Shown here in pieces: positions 19,628 to 29,194 of a stretch of DNA of 64,000 nt. A model generated the notes under the pieces. That model worked only from the letters and a program-made list of their open reading frames with translations. It did not search any database and was not told the origin of the DNA. Position 1 is the stretch's first letter. Every line of letters starts with the position of its first letter. The position numbers were made by a program, and so were the translations under genes. The stretch is from an uncultured Flavobacteriaceae bacterium (GTDB taxonomy: Bacteria; Bacteroidota; Bacteroidia; Flavobacteriales; Flavobacteriaceae): positions 1,550,001-1,614,000 of the forward strand of contig CALSTV010000001.1 of assembly GCA_943789365.1 (NCBI GenBank), in the 5' to 3' direction.

Positions 19628-20791
19628 TTAATTTCTAGCAATCAATATACTTACAGCATTGCCTCCAAAGCCTACTGCGTTGACAAGTATGGTCTGTAAA
19701 GGGGTGTTTTTAGGTTCTTCTTTGAGGTAAGGAACTGAAATGAATTTTTGGTTTTGCAACATCAATATAGCCAACTCCAGGCTTAACATACCTGAGGTTC
19801 CTAGGGTATGTCCTATTTTCCATTTATTGGATGTTAACATAGGCAGTTGCTCTCCAAATATTTTTTGGATTGCTATAAACTCCGAACTATCTCCTTTTAC
19901 GGTTCCAGGAGCATGCATAACAATAGCATCTACAGTAGCTACATTTGCATCTTTCAAAGCCATTTTCATCGATTTTTGAAAGCATTCGGCATCGGATGAT
20001 ATAGAAATATTGTGTTTTAATTTTTCAGTTGCATAGCCAATACCTTTGATTATTGCGAGTGCATTTTTTTGAATTCCTCGTTCTAAACAAATAGAAACCG
20101 CTCCTTCACCCAGCGCCATTGTATTCTTTTCTTTATTAAAATCTAGTGCTTTACAAGGATACTTTTGATTCGGGTCTGAGTCTGCGTAAATCTTTAAAGC
20201 GCGCATTTGCGCTACTGTAAAGTCTGTATTGGCCGCTTCACTCCCTCCTACTAAAAAAGTTTTGGACATCCCTGAACGAATCCATGCAATACCATTCAGT
20301 AATGAGTGCAATGCCGTAGAACAGGTTATGGAGTGACTTATAACGGGTCCATTCGTCTGCAAGTCATGTGCTACCCAAGAGGCAATATTGCCAAGCGTTG
20401 TTGTAGGAGAAGTCAGTGTTGCTGTTTTGCCTTTGCTGTCAGTTAAAAAGTCATCGTAATATTTCTCGAACAATTCGGTAGCGCCTCTAGATGAGCCTAT
20501 ATTGACCCCAAACTCATCATTCCAAGCAACTTGTTTTAGCGCCTTTCTGGCTGTATACATTGCTAATAAGACGGACCTGTCTAAACTTTTATATTTGGAA
20601 TCTGAATTTTTTAATTTTTCAAGATTCAAGTTTACATCATTTGGAATTTCACCGACATAAGCTTCGAATTTATCAAAATTCCTGAGGCTTAAATAGTGAT
20701 TGTTTTTACAGTAGTTTTCCCAGATGGTAGCATTTTCATCTCCCAAAGGAGACACTGATGCGATTGCACATATTGAAACCGGTTCATTCAT
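19628..20791 (-). CDS. Beta-ketoacyl-ACP synthase-like protein
   Basis: A 387-residue thiolase-fold condensing enzyme of the KAS I/II type. The active-site triad can be placed: C157 in SITCSTALHS, H293 in VMHAPGTVKGD (aligned to the HGTxTPxGD block of FabF with altered intervening residues), and H328 in KIGHTLGTSG. It would elongate an acyl chain on a carrier protein. The sequence is more divergent than housekeeping FabF, and no acyl carrier protein adjoins it. It may have a special role such as supplying a precursor for the biotin or another acyl pathway, but adjacency to bioB is the only hint. Confidence 0.82.
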   Translation of the reverse strand: MNEPVSICAIASVSPLGDENATIWENYCKNNHYLSLRNFDKFEAYVGEIPNDVNLNLEKLKNSDSKYKSLDRSVLLAMYTARKALKQVAWNDEFGVNIGSSRGATELFEKYYDDFLTDSKGKTATLTSPTTTLGNIASWVAHDLQTNGPVISHSITCSTALHSLLNGIAWIRSGMSKTFLVGGSEAANTDFTVAQMRALKIYADSDPNQKYPCKALDFNKEKNTMALGEGAVSICLERGIQKNALAIIKGIGYATEKLKHNISISSDAECFQKSMKMALKDANVATVDAIVMHAPGTVKGDSSEFIAIQKIFGEQLPMLTSNKWKIGHTLGTSGMLSLELAILMLQNQKFISVPYLKEEPKNTPLQTILVNAVGFGGNAVSILIARN

Positions 20792-20922
20792 AAATGTAAT
20801 TCAATTAGGACGCAAATATAATCAATACTGATATGGATTCATGTTTTTATCCATAGTTCTAAGAGAACACATCTAAGGTTCCATTCATTTATAAAGTATT
20901 TAGATAAACAGCTATAACATTG

Positions 20923-23900
20923 CTATTTATTTAAAACAAACATAGTTGTTTGCTGAATGCTTCCTATTGCCTTCAAAACATAAACACCTTGTTTTAGGTT
21001 TCTAATATCAATGGTTTTGGGTGATTTTGATTTCACAATAAGACCTCCCGTCATAGTATAAATCTCAATCCCATCTATAAGATCTGTAGGACCTATGAGA
21101 GAAAGTGTTTTATTATTTGAATCTATAACCACTTTAAATTTTGATTGTTCAATAACAGCAGTACTAAGAGAATCTTCGGGTTCTATCACACTCCAGTTTA
21201 CGAATGGCCATGCAGCTTTTGACCAGTTATATACGCGCATTAGAATATTGTAATCAACACCCAATTCTTCAAATATTGGTATTAAATAATACATTTTATC
21301 TACCCAGTGGTTGACTTCATTATTATTCAATAAGTCTTGTCCAATTAACAAATCATCCGTTGTCACTTCTCTTAGGTCTAATTTATTGGACATATCACCA
21401 TTAGAATCGCCTCTTTCCCAATAAATAGACCCGTCTAAATTGTACAATTTATTTATCCCTTGGTTGTACATATTGTCATCTGTGTTTACATCTCCATCTT
21501 CAATTTCCTCTACAAATTGAGTTAACTGGGCATTCAATATTTTAACTGACAATCCTGATTCGACATCTTCTAAAGATGCAAAAAATTCTCCTGGTTGAAA
21601 TTTTTCAAAATTATTTCTAAAGGTCATTCCATAAAAATGCCAAGGTCCCATCACTCGAATCCTAAAACCTTTTCCATCATTCGGATTCTTTCCACCTGAC
21701 CATGTTTTTACTTGATACATTTCATTTAGCGCATGGTAATATCGAAGGGACTCTTTGATCCCAGAAGACTTGCTGGCTCTTAATATAAACATGGGCTGAT
21801 AATTATAGTCTACAGGAGAGTTATGACTATTCATTGCATTTCCTCCGTTGATAACAGATTGCAATTCATACCAATTGGTAGATTCAAATTGTCCGGTTTC
21901 AATTGCTTGCCCATAAAAATAATTTCCTGAAGACCCATCTGACGGTTTATCAACACTTGCCTGAAAATGGGCTGGTATTTCAAACACTTGGTACATTTGC
22001 CCAAACCATTGTCTTTCTGCAGGATGATCTTCTTCGGGGTTTTCGGTAAACCAATGTGCTTTGTCTTGAAATTCAAATTCATTCATAATTTCGAAAAACT
22101 GAACTGCCATGAGTCGCGCTAAACTTGTTGCCGCAAATTCTCTCGGCACGCCATCTGCCAGTTTTGTTTGTGCAGTTCCACCTTCAGTTCTCCAATGATT
22201 TCCTATACCACCCTCTGCTCCTTGTGCTAAAAAGAATCGATATTCTTTCCAGAAATCAGTATTCGCATCCATCAAATCGTTTGCTTCTTCAATAGTAATA
22301 TTTCCTGAGCTATATTTTTCTTTATTTGCTTCTAAAAATGTTCTAAATTCTCTGTAACCTCTTTTAGGGCTGTAATCGATTAATTCATCTTCCCAATAAT
22401 CATCTACCGAAAAGGCATCCATTGGATGAATCATTGGCAACCAATGTTTCCAATCTGGAAATTGAATCGCTAAAGGCAATAGTGTTTGATCGGCATCTAT
22501 TTCAGAATCGTAAACAGTATTTATAGCTTCTTGTTCTGTCCCTTCTGGGAATAGGTAAGGAAGCATTTCTTCATCATTTTCTAAAACGGCCTCTAAACCA
22601 GCTCCTGCTGCCCATTTTTCAATTGGCTGACCTGCCAGCTGTGGCCCGGGCTGATATGGGGGGTTCCACGGTCTTCCATATCTTCCAATTTGACCAGAAC
22701 TTGGATCTTCGCCTGACAAACTGCGAATGTAACTTGCTATTAATTCTCCTTCTTCCTGGGTTAATCCATGAAATTTTGATCGCTCAATAATTGACAAGTT
22801 TGAATAGGAAAAAATTTCTAAATCACGCCCATCATGCACATGACAACTCGTACATTTTGCTTTTATAGGCGCTTGTCCACCTAACTCGTATCCGTACCAC
22901 TGTCCTTTAGTTCCTTCTTTTAAATAATTACTTATTAAAGGTTCTCCTTCTTGACTAGGCGTTCCATTTCTTCCATAATACCAAAGATTTTTTCCTTGGT
23001 TTATTTTAGTTTCTAGATCGAAAGGTTCGGCTCCGTCTTCATAATACGGTGATTTCCAATCTAAGGGATTATCCTCATAAAAATAATCTGAACCGAGAAT
23101 TTTATTTCCTTCATTATCGATTAAATTAAAATCAACTACTCTATAGCCATTAGCAATTGCGTTGGATGCATTAAATTTGAAGCTCAATTTATTATCTCCT
23201 ATCTTCAAACCTGAAGCAGGAATCGTAAAGCGAATTGTACTGTACCCGCCATGCGCCATACCTCCTCTTTCTTTTTCAGGACTTGATATTGATACTGTTT
23301 GATGATTCCAATTCACCCAATCATTGTCGTTAATTTTAAGTGCTGCTTTATCCTCGTAACCAAGATTATTTACTTGAAGCCAAATTTTATCTGCATTGGC
23401 TAACTGATCTTCATCAATTATAAAACGTCTTTCTTTAATAACTCCTTCAGCACCCAGAACCTCAACAGGAAGTTTAATCCATCTATAATAATCATTCTCG
23501 GGTTGTACCAACCCTGAATCCCATGCACCTGCATCGTTCCCATCACTGCCAAAATCAATTGGACTTTCACCAGATATTGCCACCTCATATTTTACTTTTC
23601 CACTGACATTGCTATACTTCAATTCAGAACTGTCTAAAAATGCATCTAGTTTAGATGCATTGTTCACAAAATTTTCAGTTACAGGGGCACGGTACACTCC
23701 AACGAGTACGTTTGTAAATGTCGCACCACTAAGATTACCTCCAAAACCAACATCAGATGATTTTAGTTCACCTGCATCATTTATATGATTCCCATAAAAA
23801 AGAGAATTTTCGATTAAAACGGGTGTTAAAGATTCACTTCTAAAGGCTCCTCCTCTGTCGTCAGAGTCATTGAAACAAGTGTTCCCAAACATGGTAACAT

Positions 23901-24744
23901 TTGTTAAACGACTTTGACTAGCTGAATTGGCAATAAAAACGGCGCCTCCTTGAAAACCAGAAGAGTTGTTAAAAAAGGTAGTATTTGTGATAGTCGTTCC
24001 TCCAGTACCTGCTATTGAGATAGCACCACCATTTGCCGAACCTGCATTAGGTCTAACGGCACTATTTCCAGTAAACAAACAATCTGTTACTATTAAATTC
24101 CCATTAGTACCAACAAAAAACGCGCCTCCACTTCCATTTAAGGTAGTATTGGAATCAAATACACAATTTTCAAATGTCATTGTAGTGTTTATTATTGAGA
24201 TGTTTCCATGTGCATTATCTGAAATATTTACAGGATCGGTCACTGGAATTGCAGAAGTTAAGTTGGTAAACTTGCAGTCATTGAAAGTAATATCAGAAGG
24301 ATTATTAGATCCAAAAAAACTTCCTTGTCCAATAGCATTCGAGATATTTTCAAACTCTAGTCCCGTAAAAATGGTAATTGCAGCACTTGAGCTTGCATTC
24401 GCAAAAAACAACCTATTGTTATTATCTCCATTGTTAATAATTGCCTGTGTTCCGCCATAGCCGTCATCTGCACTCAAAAATGAAATGGAAAACCCCGAAG
24501 TATCATTTAAGGTTATTTGTCCGGTTAAAGCTACCTCACCATTAATGATGATAATATCATTCTCTGAATTGGCTTTCGCTATATTGTATGCATGATTGAT
24601 GGTTGCGAATGGTGAATCAAGACTCAATCCATCATTATCTATATTATTCCCCGTTGAACTCACATAAATATCAGCAGCATAGGAGTACATCGTTATGCAA
24701 ACAAACAAGACTACGGATAATAATTTTTTAGTATTTATGTACAT
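20923..24744 (-). CDS. T9SS-secreted beta-helix / cytochrome c-like fusion protein
   Basis: A 1273-residue exported protein. Order of parts: signal peptide (residues ~1-23, ending SYAA); right-handed parallel beta-helix of about 400 residues rich in FxNCxFxxN and GGAxxI turns; a beta-sandwich-like part (~430-560); a c-type heme site C631-T-S-C634-H635 followed by helices ending in IASYIRSL; a long region of unknown type (~700-1180); and a T9SS type A tail ending NLKQGVYVLKAIG...FVLNK. The N-terminal ~410 residues closely match the 493-residue protein at 45535-47016. It is the last gene at the PUL's downstream end, 104 bp after manA. Function is unknown. A surface lyase or hydrolase scaffold with redox activity is a guess from domain content. 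Confidence 0.8.
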   Translation of the reverse strand: MYINTKKLLSVVLFVCITMYSYAADIYVSSTGNNIDNDGLSLDSPFATINHAYNIAKANSENDIIIINGEVALTGQITLNDTSGFSISFLSADDGYGGTQAIINNGDNNNRLFFANASSSAAITIFTGLEFENISNAIGQGSFFGSNNPSDITFNDCKFTNLTSAIPVTDPVNISDNAHGNISIINTTMTFENCVFDSNTTLNGSGGAFFVGTNGNLIVTDCLFTGNSAVRPNAGSANGGAISIAGTGGTTITNTTFFNNSSGFQGGAVFIANSASQSRLTNVTMFGNTCFNDSDDRGGAFRSESLTPVLIENSLFYGNHINDAGELKSSDVGFGGNLSGATFTNVLVGVYRAPVTENFVNNASKLDAFLDSSELKYSNVSGKVKYEVAISGESPIDFGSDGNDAGAWDSGLVQPENDYYRWIKLPVEVLGAEGVIKERRFIIDEDQLANADKIWLQVNNLGYEDKAALKINDNDWVNWNHQTVSISSPEKERGGMAHGGYSTIRFTIPASGLKIGDNKLSFKFNASNAIANGYRVVDFNLIDNEGNKILGSDYFYEDNPLDWKSPYYEDGAEPFDLETKINQGKNLWYYGRNGTPSQEGEPLISNYLKEGTKGQWYGYELGGQAPIKAKCTSCHVHDGRDLEIFSYSNLSIIERSKFHGLTQEEGELIASYIRSLSGEDPSSGQIGRYGRPWNPPYQPGPQLAGQPIEKWAAGAGLEAVLENDEEMLPYLFPEGTEQEAINTVYDSEIDADQTLLPLAIQFPDWKHWLPMIHPMDAFSVDDYWEDELIDYSPKRGYREFRTFLEANKEKYSSGNITIEEANDLMDANTDFWKEYRFFLAQGAEGGIGNHWRTEGGTAQTKLADGVPREFAATSLARLMAVQFFEIMNEFEFQDKAHWFTENPEEDHPAERQWFGQMYQVFEIPAHFQASVDKPSDGSSGNYFYGQAIETGQFESTNWYELQSVINGGNAMNSHNSPVDYNYQPMFILRASKSSGIKESLRYYHALNEMYQVKTWSGGKNPNDGKGFRIRVMGPWHFYGMTFRNNFEKFQPGEFFASLEDVESGLSVKILNAQLTQFVEEIEDGDVNTDDNMYNQGINKLYNLDGSIYWERGDSNGDMSNKLDLREVTTDDLLIGQDLLNNNEVNHWVDKMYYLIPIFEELGVDYNILMRVYNWSKAAWPFVNWSVIEPEDSLSTAVIEQSKFKVVIDSNNKTLSLIGPTDLIDGIEIYTMTGGLIVKSKSPKTIDIRNLKQGVYVLKAIGSIQQTTMFVLNK

Positions 24745-24848
24745 AAAAACAAATTAATGGGGTAAATAAGTTTTACAAAGAAACGCTACTTGCCTTAATA
24801 AAGAATTAAAAACAAATTAACAGTGCAAGTAATCTGTAAATAATAATT

Positions 24849-25820
24849 TTAGAGTGCTACTTCTAATATAGTTGCGTTAGTAGATAAGAGCACTAAGGAC
24901 ATAATTGCTGCGGGAATAAAAATGGTTTCTCCTTTTTTTAAATTATACGTTTCATCTTCGTATTTAAAACTGAATTGGCCATCGACACAAATATAGATTA
25001 CAAATGAGTCCGTTGTAGCATAATCTACTTTTAACTCACCTGTTAATTTTATAATATTTGTTTTAAAATATGGAGAGTGGACTAATTTATTTGATCTATT
25101 TTTTTCTAAAGAATAATCAGTTTTATAGGTGTCATGTACTTTAAAATCTACAACATCAAGGGCTAGATCATTATGAAGATCTCTTTTTCCTCCTGTTTTG
25201 GCATCGACTCTATCATAATCATAAATTCTATAGGTTACATCAGAAGTTTGTTGAATTTCGGCTAACAAAACCCCAGCGCCAATTGCATGAACCCGACCTG
25301 TTGGAATATAAAATGTATCTCCACTTTTTACAGTTTCACGGTGCATTACGTCCAAAATGGTATTGTTGTCAATTCGTTTTTTATATTCGTCCTTATTTAT
25401 TTCTTCAGAAAAACCAGCAATTAGCTCAGCATTTGCATCCGCTTGCATCACATACCACATTTCGTTTTTTCCAAAAGAATTGTGTCGCTGTTTGGCTACT
25501 TCGTTACTAGGATGCACTTGAATTGATAAGGGTGTTTTTGCATCAATAAATTTGATTAACAAAGGAAATTCAGTTCCAAAAGTTTCATACACGCCACTAC
25601 CTACTAGGTTTTGCTTATGTTCTTTTATCAAATCTTTAAGGGTTTCCCCTTTTAATGCACCATTAACTACACAGGTTTCATCGCCTTCTACGTCGGATAT
25701 TTCCCAGGACTCTCCGATATCGGTGTCCGTATAATTTTTATCTAACGTCTCTTTTAATTTTTCTCCTCCCCAAATTCTATATTTATATATAGGTGAAAAC
25801 TTTAATGGATATAATTTCAT
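24849..25820 (-). CDS. manA: Mannose-6-phosphate isomerase, class I
   Basis: A 323-residue cupin-type PMI that interconverts mannose-6-phosphate and fructose-6-phosphate. The Zn-binding region shows KTPLSIQVHPSNEVA and KNEMWYVM, with the later VHAIGAG histidine. The length matches the short bacterial class. Its start overlaps the stop of the SMP-30-like gene by one base (TAATG), so it is co-translated with the PUL genes. Its presence inside the locus is the strongest metabolic hint that mannose is the released sugar. Confidence 0.92.
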   Translation of the reverse strand: MKLYPLKFSPIYKYRIWGGEKLKETLDKNYTDTDIGESWEISDVEGDETCVVNGALKGETLKDLIKEHKQNLVGSGVYETFGTEFPLLIKFIDAKTPLSIQVHPSNEVAKQRHNSFGKNEMWYVMQADANAELIAGFSEEINKDEYKKRIDNNTILDVMHRETVKSGDTFYIPTGRVHAIGAGVLLAEIQQTSDVTYRIYDYDRVDAKTGGKRDLHNDLALDVVDFKVHDTYKTDYSLEKNRSNKLVHSPYFKTNIIKLTGELKVDYATTDSFVIYICVDGQFSFKYEDETYNLKKGETIFIPAAIMSLVLLSTNATILEVAL

Positions 25821-26689
25821 TATTTATTATTTTCTATTTTAACAAAAATTACTTGATTTGTACCATGTTGTGGAAATGCGAACATCGCTAATTCTTTGGA
25901 ATAATTAGGATCTGTAGGATGCTTTAACCCGCTCATAAACACGGCTACTTTCTTTTTTTTAGGATGCACCTTTAGTATTTTCCCTGAAGCCCAATCTGTG
26001 ATAAAATAGTACTTCCCTACTTTGGTAATCCCTTCTATATTTCCAACTTCTTTAACTAATGGAGTAATTTTTTTTGTTTTTAAATCTACACTTAATAAAT
26101 CCCCTAACTTTGAAGTATCAAAAGAATTTGGTTTTGACAATACACCCCAAGAACCTACAATTAATTTCCCTTTCTCCATATAAAGTCCATCAGGAGATTC
26201 TAATCTTGGTGTTTCTAGCCACACCTCAGCCTTTTTTGTTTGTTCTGATATTTTGTAAATTCTATTTCCAAAAAAATCTGAGACGTATAAATCACCATTC
26301 TCATCTATTACAACATCATTTATAAATTCACCTCCTTCAATTTTATAAAATTCTTGAACTTTTCTTTGTTCAATATTTATTTTATATACCCCATCTCTAT
26401 CACATGCATACAAAAAATCTTTGGTAATGGTCATCCCAGAAACGGCATGCATTTTTTCTTCAATTCCGATCCAAAAAGGATGCAATACATTTCCATGTTC
26501 GTCGGTTTGTGTAATCCATCCATTACTATCTTTTTCAAGAGAAATTCCACCGCCTAAATTAGATACAAACCAAGTTTTTGTTTCTGCATGCCAAACCACT
26601 TGATCAGGTGCATCATAATGATGTTTAACAGCTTGTGAATTGGCGCTAGTTAAAAACAAACAAGCTATTACAAATACAATTTTTTTCAT
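25820..26689 (-). CDS. Exported SMP-30/gluconolactonase-like beta-propeller protein
   Basis: A 289-residue protein with a signal peptide (cleavage near ANSQA). Repeated blade motifs resemble SMP-30/NHL propellers: DGVYKIN, INDVVIDENGDLYVSDFFGNRIYKI, LESPDGLYMEKGKLIVGSWG and EGITKVGKYYFITDW. Family members hydrolyse sugar lactones or are binding propellers. The pattern of acidic residues fits a metal-binding centre, but I cannot place all ligands. It sits between the TIM-barrel lipoprotein (3-bp gap) and manA (1-bp overlap), which suggests a role in periplasmic sugar processing. Confidence 0.72.
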   Translation of the reverse strand: MKKIVFVIACLFLTSANSQAVKHHYDAPDQVVWHAETKTWFVSNLGGGISLEKDSNGWITQTDEHGNVLHPFWIGIEEKMHAVSGMTITKDFLYACDRDGVYKINIEQRKVQEFYKIEGGEFINDVVIDENGDLYVSDFFGNRIYKISEQTKKAEVWLETPRLESPDGLYMEKGKLIVGSWGVLSKPNSFDTSKLGDLLSVDLKTKKITPLVKEVGNIEGITKVGKYYFITDWASGKILKVHPKKKKVAVFMSGLKHPTDPNYSKELAMFAFPQHGTNQVIFVKIENNK

Positions 26690-26692
26690 TTT

Positions 26693-27589
26693 CTAATTCT
26701 CTAAATATTTTGTTTTCCATTCGTTCCAAACCTTTAAAGATTTTGGCAAATAATCTGACGGCTCTTTTTCTATCTTAAAATTGATAAACCCAACAGGACC
26801 TTTATAATCAATTTTCTTTAATGCTTTTAAAAATGACTCGAAGTCAAATTCACCATCCTCTAATGGTTGTATGGTACTTTGATCTATCGTTCTAGGAGTA
26901 CTAGTATCTACAACTTTATCTGCTCCGGCAATTGTGACAGCTCCTAAATAATCTTTAACGTTTAAAACCACTTCATGTAATCTGTCACCATTACCTGCTC
27001 TCATTTCATGACAACTATGTACTGCAAGTTTTAAATTAGGACTGGAAATTTTTTTTACTATTGGCAATGCCTGTTCCGCATGATCAAAATAGCAATTACT
27101 ATGGGGATATAAAACAACGGTAACTCCTTTGGCAGTGGCATAACTCACTACTTCTCTCAATTTGGATTCAATAAACTGTTCATTTACATTAGATTTGTTT
27201 CTACCAAAAACAAACCATAGATCTATCTTTTCACCTTCTATTTTATCTATTACCTGTTTCCAGCTTTCTTTAAACGCCTCTGAATTCTCAAAGTTGTATC
27301 TAAAAAAAACACTGTAGACTTTAAATTCCTCTATTAAATTAGCATTTGAAATATACTCATCTAGTTCTTTAATATCATTCTCATTTGCAATTGGAAATGT
27401 AATTCCACTGTACCCAAAACCATGTAATGTTTGTATTTGCACTTTGGGTGTGTAATGCTCTAGCACTCCAAAATTATAGGCATATAAAAGGTTATTTTCT
27501 TTTTCTTGCTGTTGTAATTTATTGGTACTACTACAAGCAAACAGCACCATAATTAATAGAAATCCGAAACTAGGTTTCATCAACTTCAT
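26693..27589 (-). CDS. Sugar phosphate isomerase/epimerase-like TIM-barrel lipoprotein
   Basis: A 298-residue protein with a lipoprotein signal (LLIMVLFACSS) and a TIM barrel of the xylose-isomerase-like / AP-endonuclease 2 superfamily. Barrel strands visible include GYSGITFP, KVYSVFFRYN, DLWFVFGRN, GVTVVLYPHSN, LKLAVHSCHEMRAG and the C-terminal FESFLKALKKIDYKGPVGFINF. His and Glu residues in PHSN and HSCHE could bind a metal. As a lipoprotein it would act in the periplasm or at the outer membrane rather than on cytoplasmic phosphosugars. It lies 3 bp from genes on both sides, within the sulfatase/manA operon. Substrate unknown. Confidence 0.75.
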   Translation of the reverse strand: MKLMKPSFGFLLIMVLFACSSTNKLQQQEKENNLLYAYNFGVLEHYTPKVQIQTLHGFGYSGITFPIANENDIKELDEYISNANLIEEFKVYSVFFRYNFENSEAFKESWKQVIDKIEGEKIDLWFVFGRNKSNVNEQFIESKLREVVSYATAKGVTVVLYPHSNCYFDHAEQALPIVKKISSPNLKLAVHSCHEMRAGNGDRLHEVVLNVKDYLGAVTIAGADKVVDTSTPRTIDQSTIQPLEDGEFDFESFLKALKKIDYKGPVGFINFKIEKEPSDYLPKSLKVWNEWKTKYLEN

Positions 27590-27592
27590 TGT

Positions 27593-29194
27593 TTATGATT
27601 TTATAATGCTTCTATTCTTGACTGCTTCGTAATTTTCTGATTTATTTTTAGCCAACCATTCTAACAAATCACCTCTTAACTCTTCTACTTTCTCTTTGTA
27701 TTGAAACCTATCTGGATTAGAACCTATTAGGTTATTCATCTCATGAGGATCTTTATTCAGATTATACAAAACATCGATTACATTTGAGGTTGCTGTTTTA
27801 GGAATAAACATTTTCCAACCCTCTTTGACAATCATATAATTTGGAGAAATATCGCCTCTATAATCCCACTCTGTAACAACGTATTTTCCCTGATCTTTAT
27901 CTGTATTCTCAATAATACCGCGTAAACTTTGACCATCAGATGCATATTCTCCCGCATCTAAATAATCTAAAACTGTCGCAAATAAATCTAATGTAGATAC
28001 ATACTGATTAAAACTTTTTGCTTTCTTAATAGCTTTTGGGTCTTTAAGTATCAAAGGGATATGTGATGACTCTTCGTAAAACACATTTTTTTCACGCATT
28101 CCATGAGCTCCTAACATTTCTCCATGATCACTTGTAAAAACAATCAAAGTGTTATCTGCTACTCCTTCTTCTTCTAGTTTTTCAAAGATTTTCCCTAACC
28201 ATACATCTAATTCTTTTACCAGTCCGTAATAATTAGATATCATAAATTTAATTTTCTCAACATCTGCAAATTGTGTCAAAGATTTCCTTCCATTTGCATT
28301 GGAATATGGCGAATTTAACATGGGGTCATTTATACTTAATGGAGGGGTCATCTCATTTGCTGGATACATTCCATAATAAGGTAATGATGGAATCATTGGG
28401 GCATGTGGAAAATGGAAAGAACAAGTAATGCTAAAAGGACCGTCTTTCAATCGCTCAATTGCATCCATTGTTTTCTTGGCATAATACGCTGTCATGGTAT
28501 GCTCTTCTGGAATTGCTGATTTCCCATGATAATTTGGCTGAGAAAAACGTTTTTGTGCTGCAACTACTTCTTTGTGAGACTTGCCATAATTTACATCCAT
28601 TGGATCCGGAGTATACGGTCTTTTTGTAAAATCATCAATCAACTGTCCTTTTCCAGGACTTCTTCTTGGATATTCCTCTTTTAAGTAATCTTGGTACATA
28701 TGGTTTTGTCCTCCATGTCCGAACATAGACTTTCCATTATCTGCTACTTGTTTTGGGTTTTTATACACTTCTGCATGTGAACTCATGGCATGCCATTTTC
28801 CATAATATTCACAGGTGTATCCTTGCTTGTCCAAAATCTCGTCAAAAGTAATGGATGTCATTACAGGCTCTTTATCATAATAATATGTTTTGACATTGGT
28901 ATTAACTCCAGTGTTCTCAACAGTCATCCCTGTCAGTATTGATGATCTTGCCGGACCACAAACCGCACAAGGCGTGTAAGCATTTTTAAAATAGGCGCCT
29001 GATTTTGCCAATCTGTCTAAGTTAGGCGTTTCCAATACCTGATTTCCTGCTATACTTAGGGCATCATATCTTTGCTGATCCGTTATTATAAATAATAGGT
29101 TTTTCTTTTGTTGCGCCTTTACACTCACTCCTAGCATTAACACTAGAACCATTACTATTTTTTGTATCATACTTATTTGCATTTTAAAAATCAT
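27593..29194 (-). CDS. Secreted Cys-type sulfatase (S1 family)
   Basis: A 533-residue alkaline-phosphatase-fold sulfatase. The formylglycine motif is CGPAR (C79 from the longest start), followed by SSILTG. Metal-binding FIITDQQRYD is at the N-terminus and TSDHGEMLGAHG later. Three in-frame ATGs exist (29194, 29182, 29170). The first overlaps the upstream sulfatase by 11 bp and the third gives the most compact signal peptide (MIQKIVMVLVLMLG...VKAQ). It would remove sulfate esters from the PUL glycan in the periplasm. Activity needs Cys maturation by FGE or anSME, neither of which is in the window. Confidence 0.93.
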   Translation of the reverse strand: MIFKMQISMIQKIVMVLVLMLGVSVKAQQKKNLLFIITDQQRYDALSIAGNQVLETPNLDRLAKSGAYFKNAYTPCAVCGPARSSILTGMTVENTGVNTNVKTYYYDKEPVMTSITFDEILDKQGYTCEYYGKWHAMSSHAEVYKNPKQVADNGKSMFGHGGQNHMYQDYLKEEYPRRSPGKGQLIDDFTKRPYTPDPMDVNYGKSHKEVVAAQKRFSQPNYHGKSAIPEEHTMTAYYAKKTMDAIERLKDGPFSITCSFHFPHAPMIPSLPYYGMYPANEMTPPLSINDPMLNSPYSNANGRKSLTQFADVEKIKFMISNYYGLVKELDVWLGKIFEKLEEEGVADNTLIVFTSDHGEMLGAHGMREKNVFYEESSHIPLILKDPKAIKKAKSFNQYVSTLDLFATVLDYLDAGEYASDGQSLRGIIENTDKDQGKYVVTEWDYRGDISPNYMIVKEGWKMFIPKTATSNVIDVLYNLNKDPHEMNNLIGSNPDRFQYKEKVEELRGDLLEWLAKNKSENYEAVKNRSIIKS

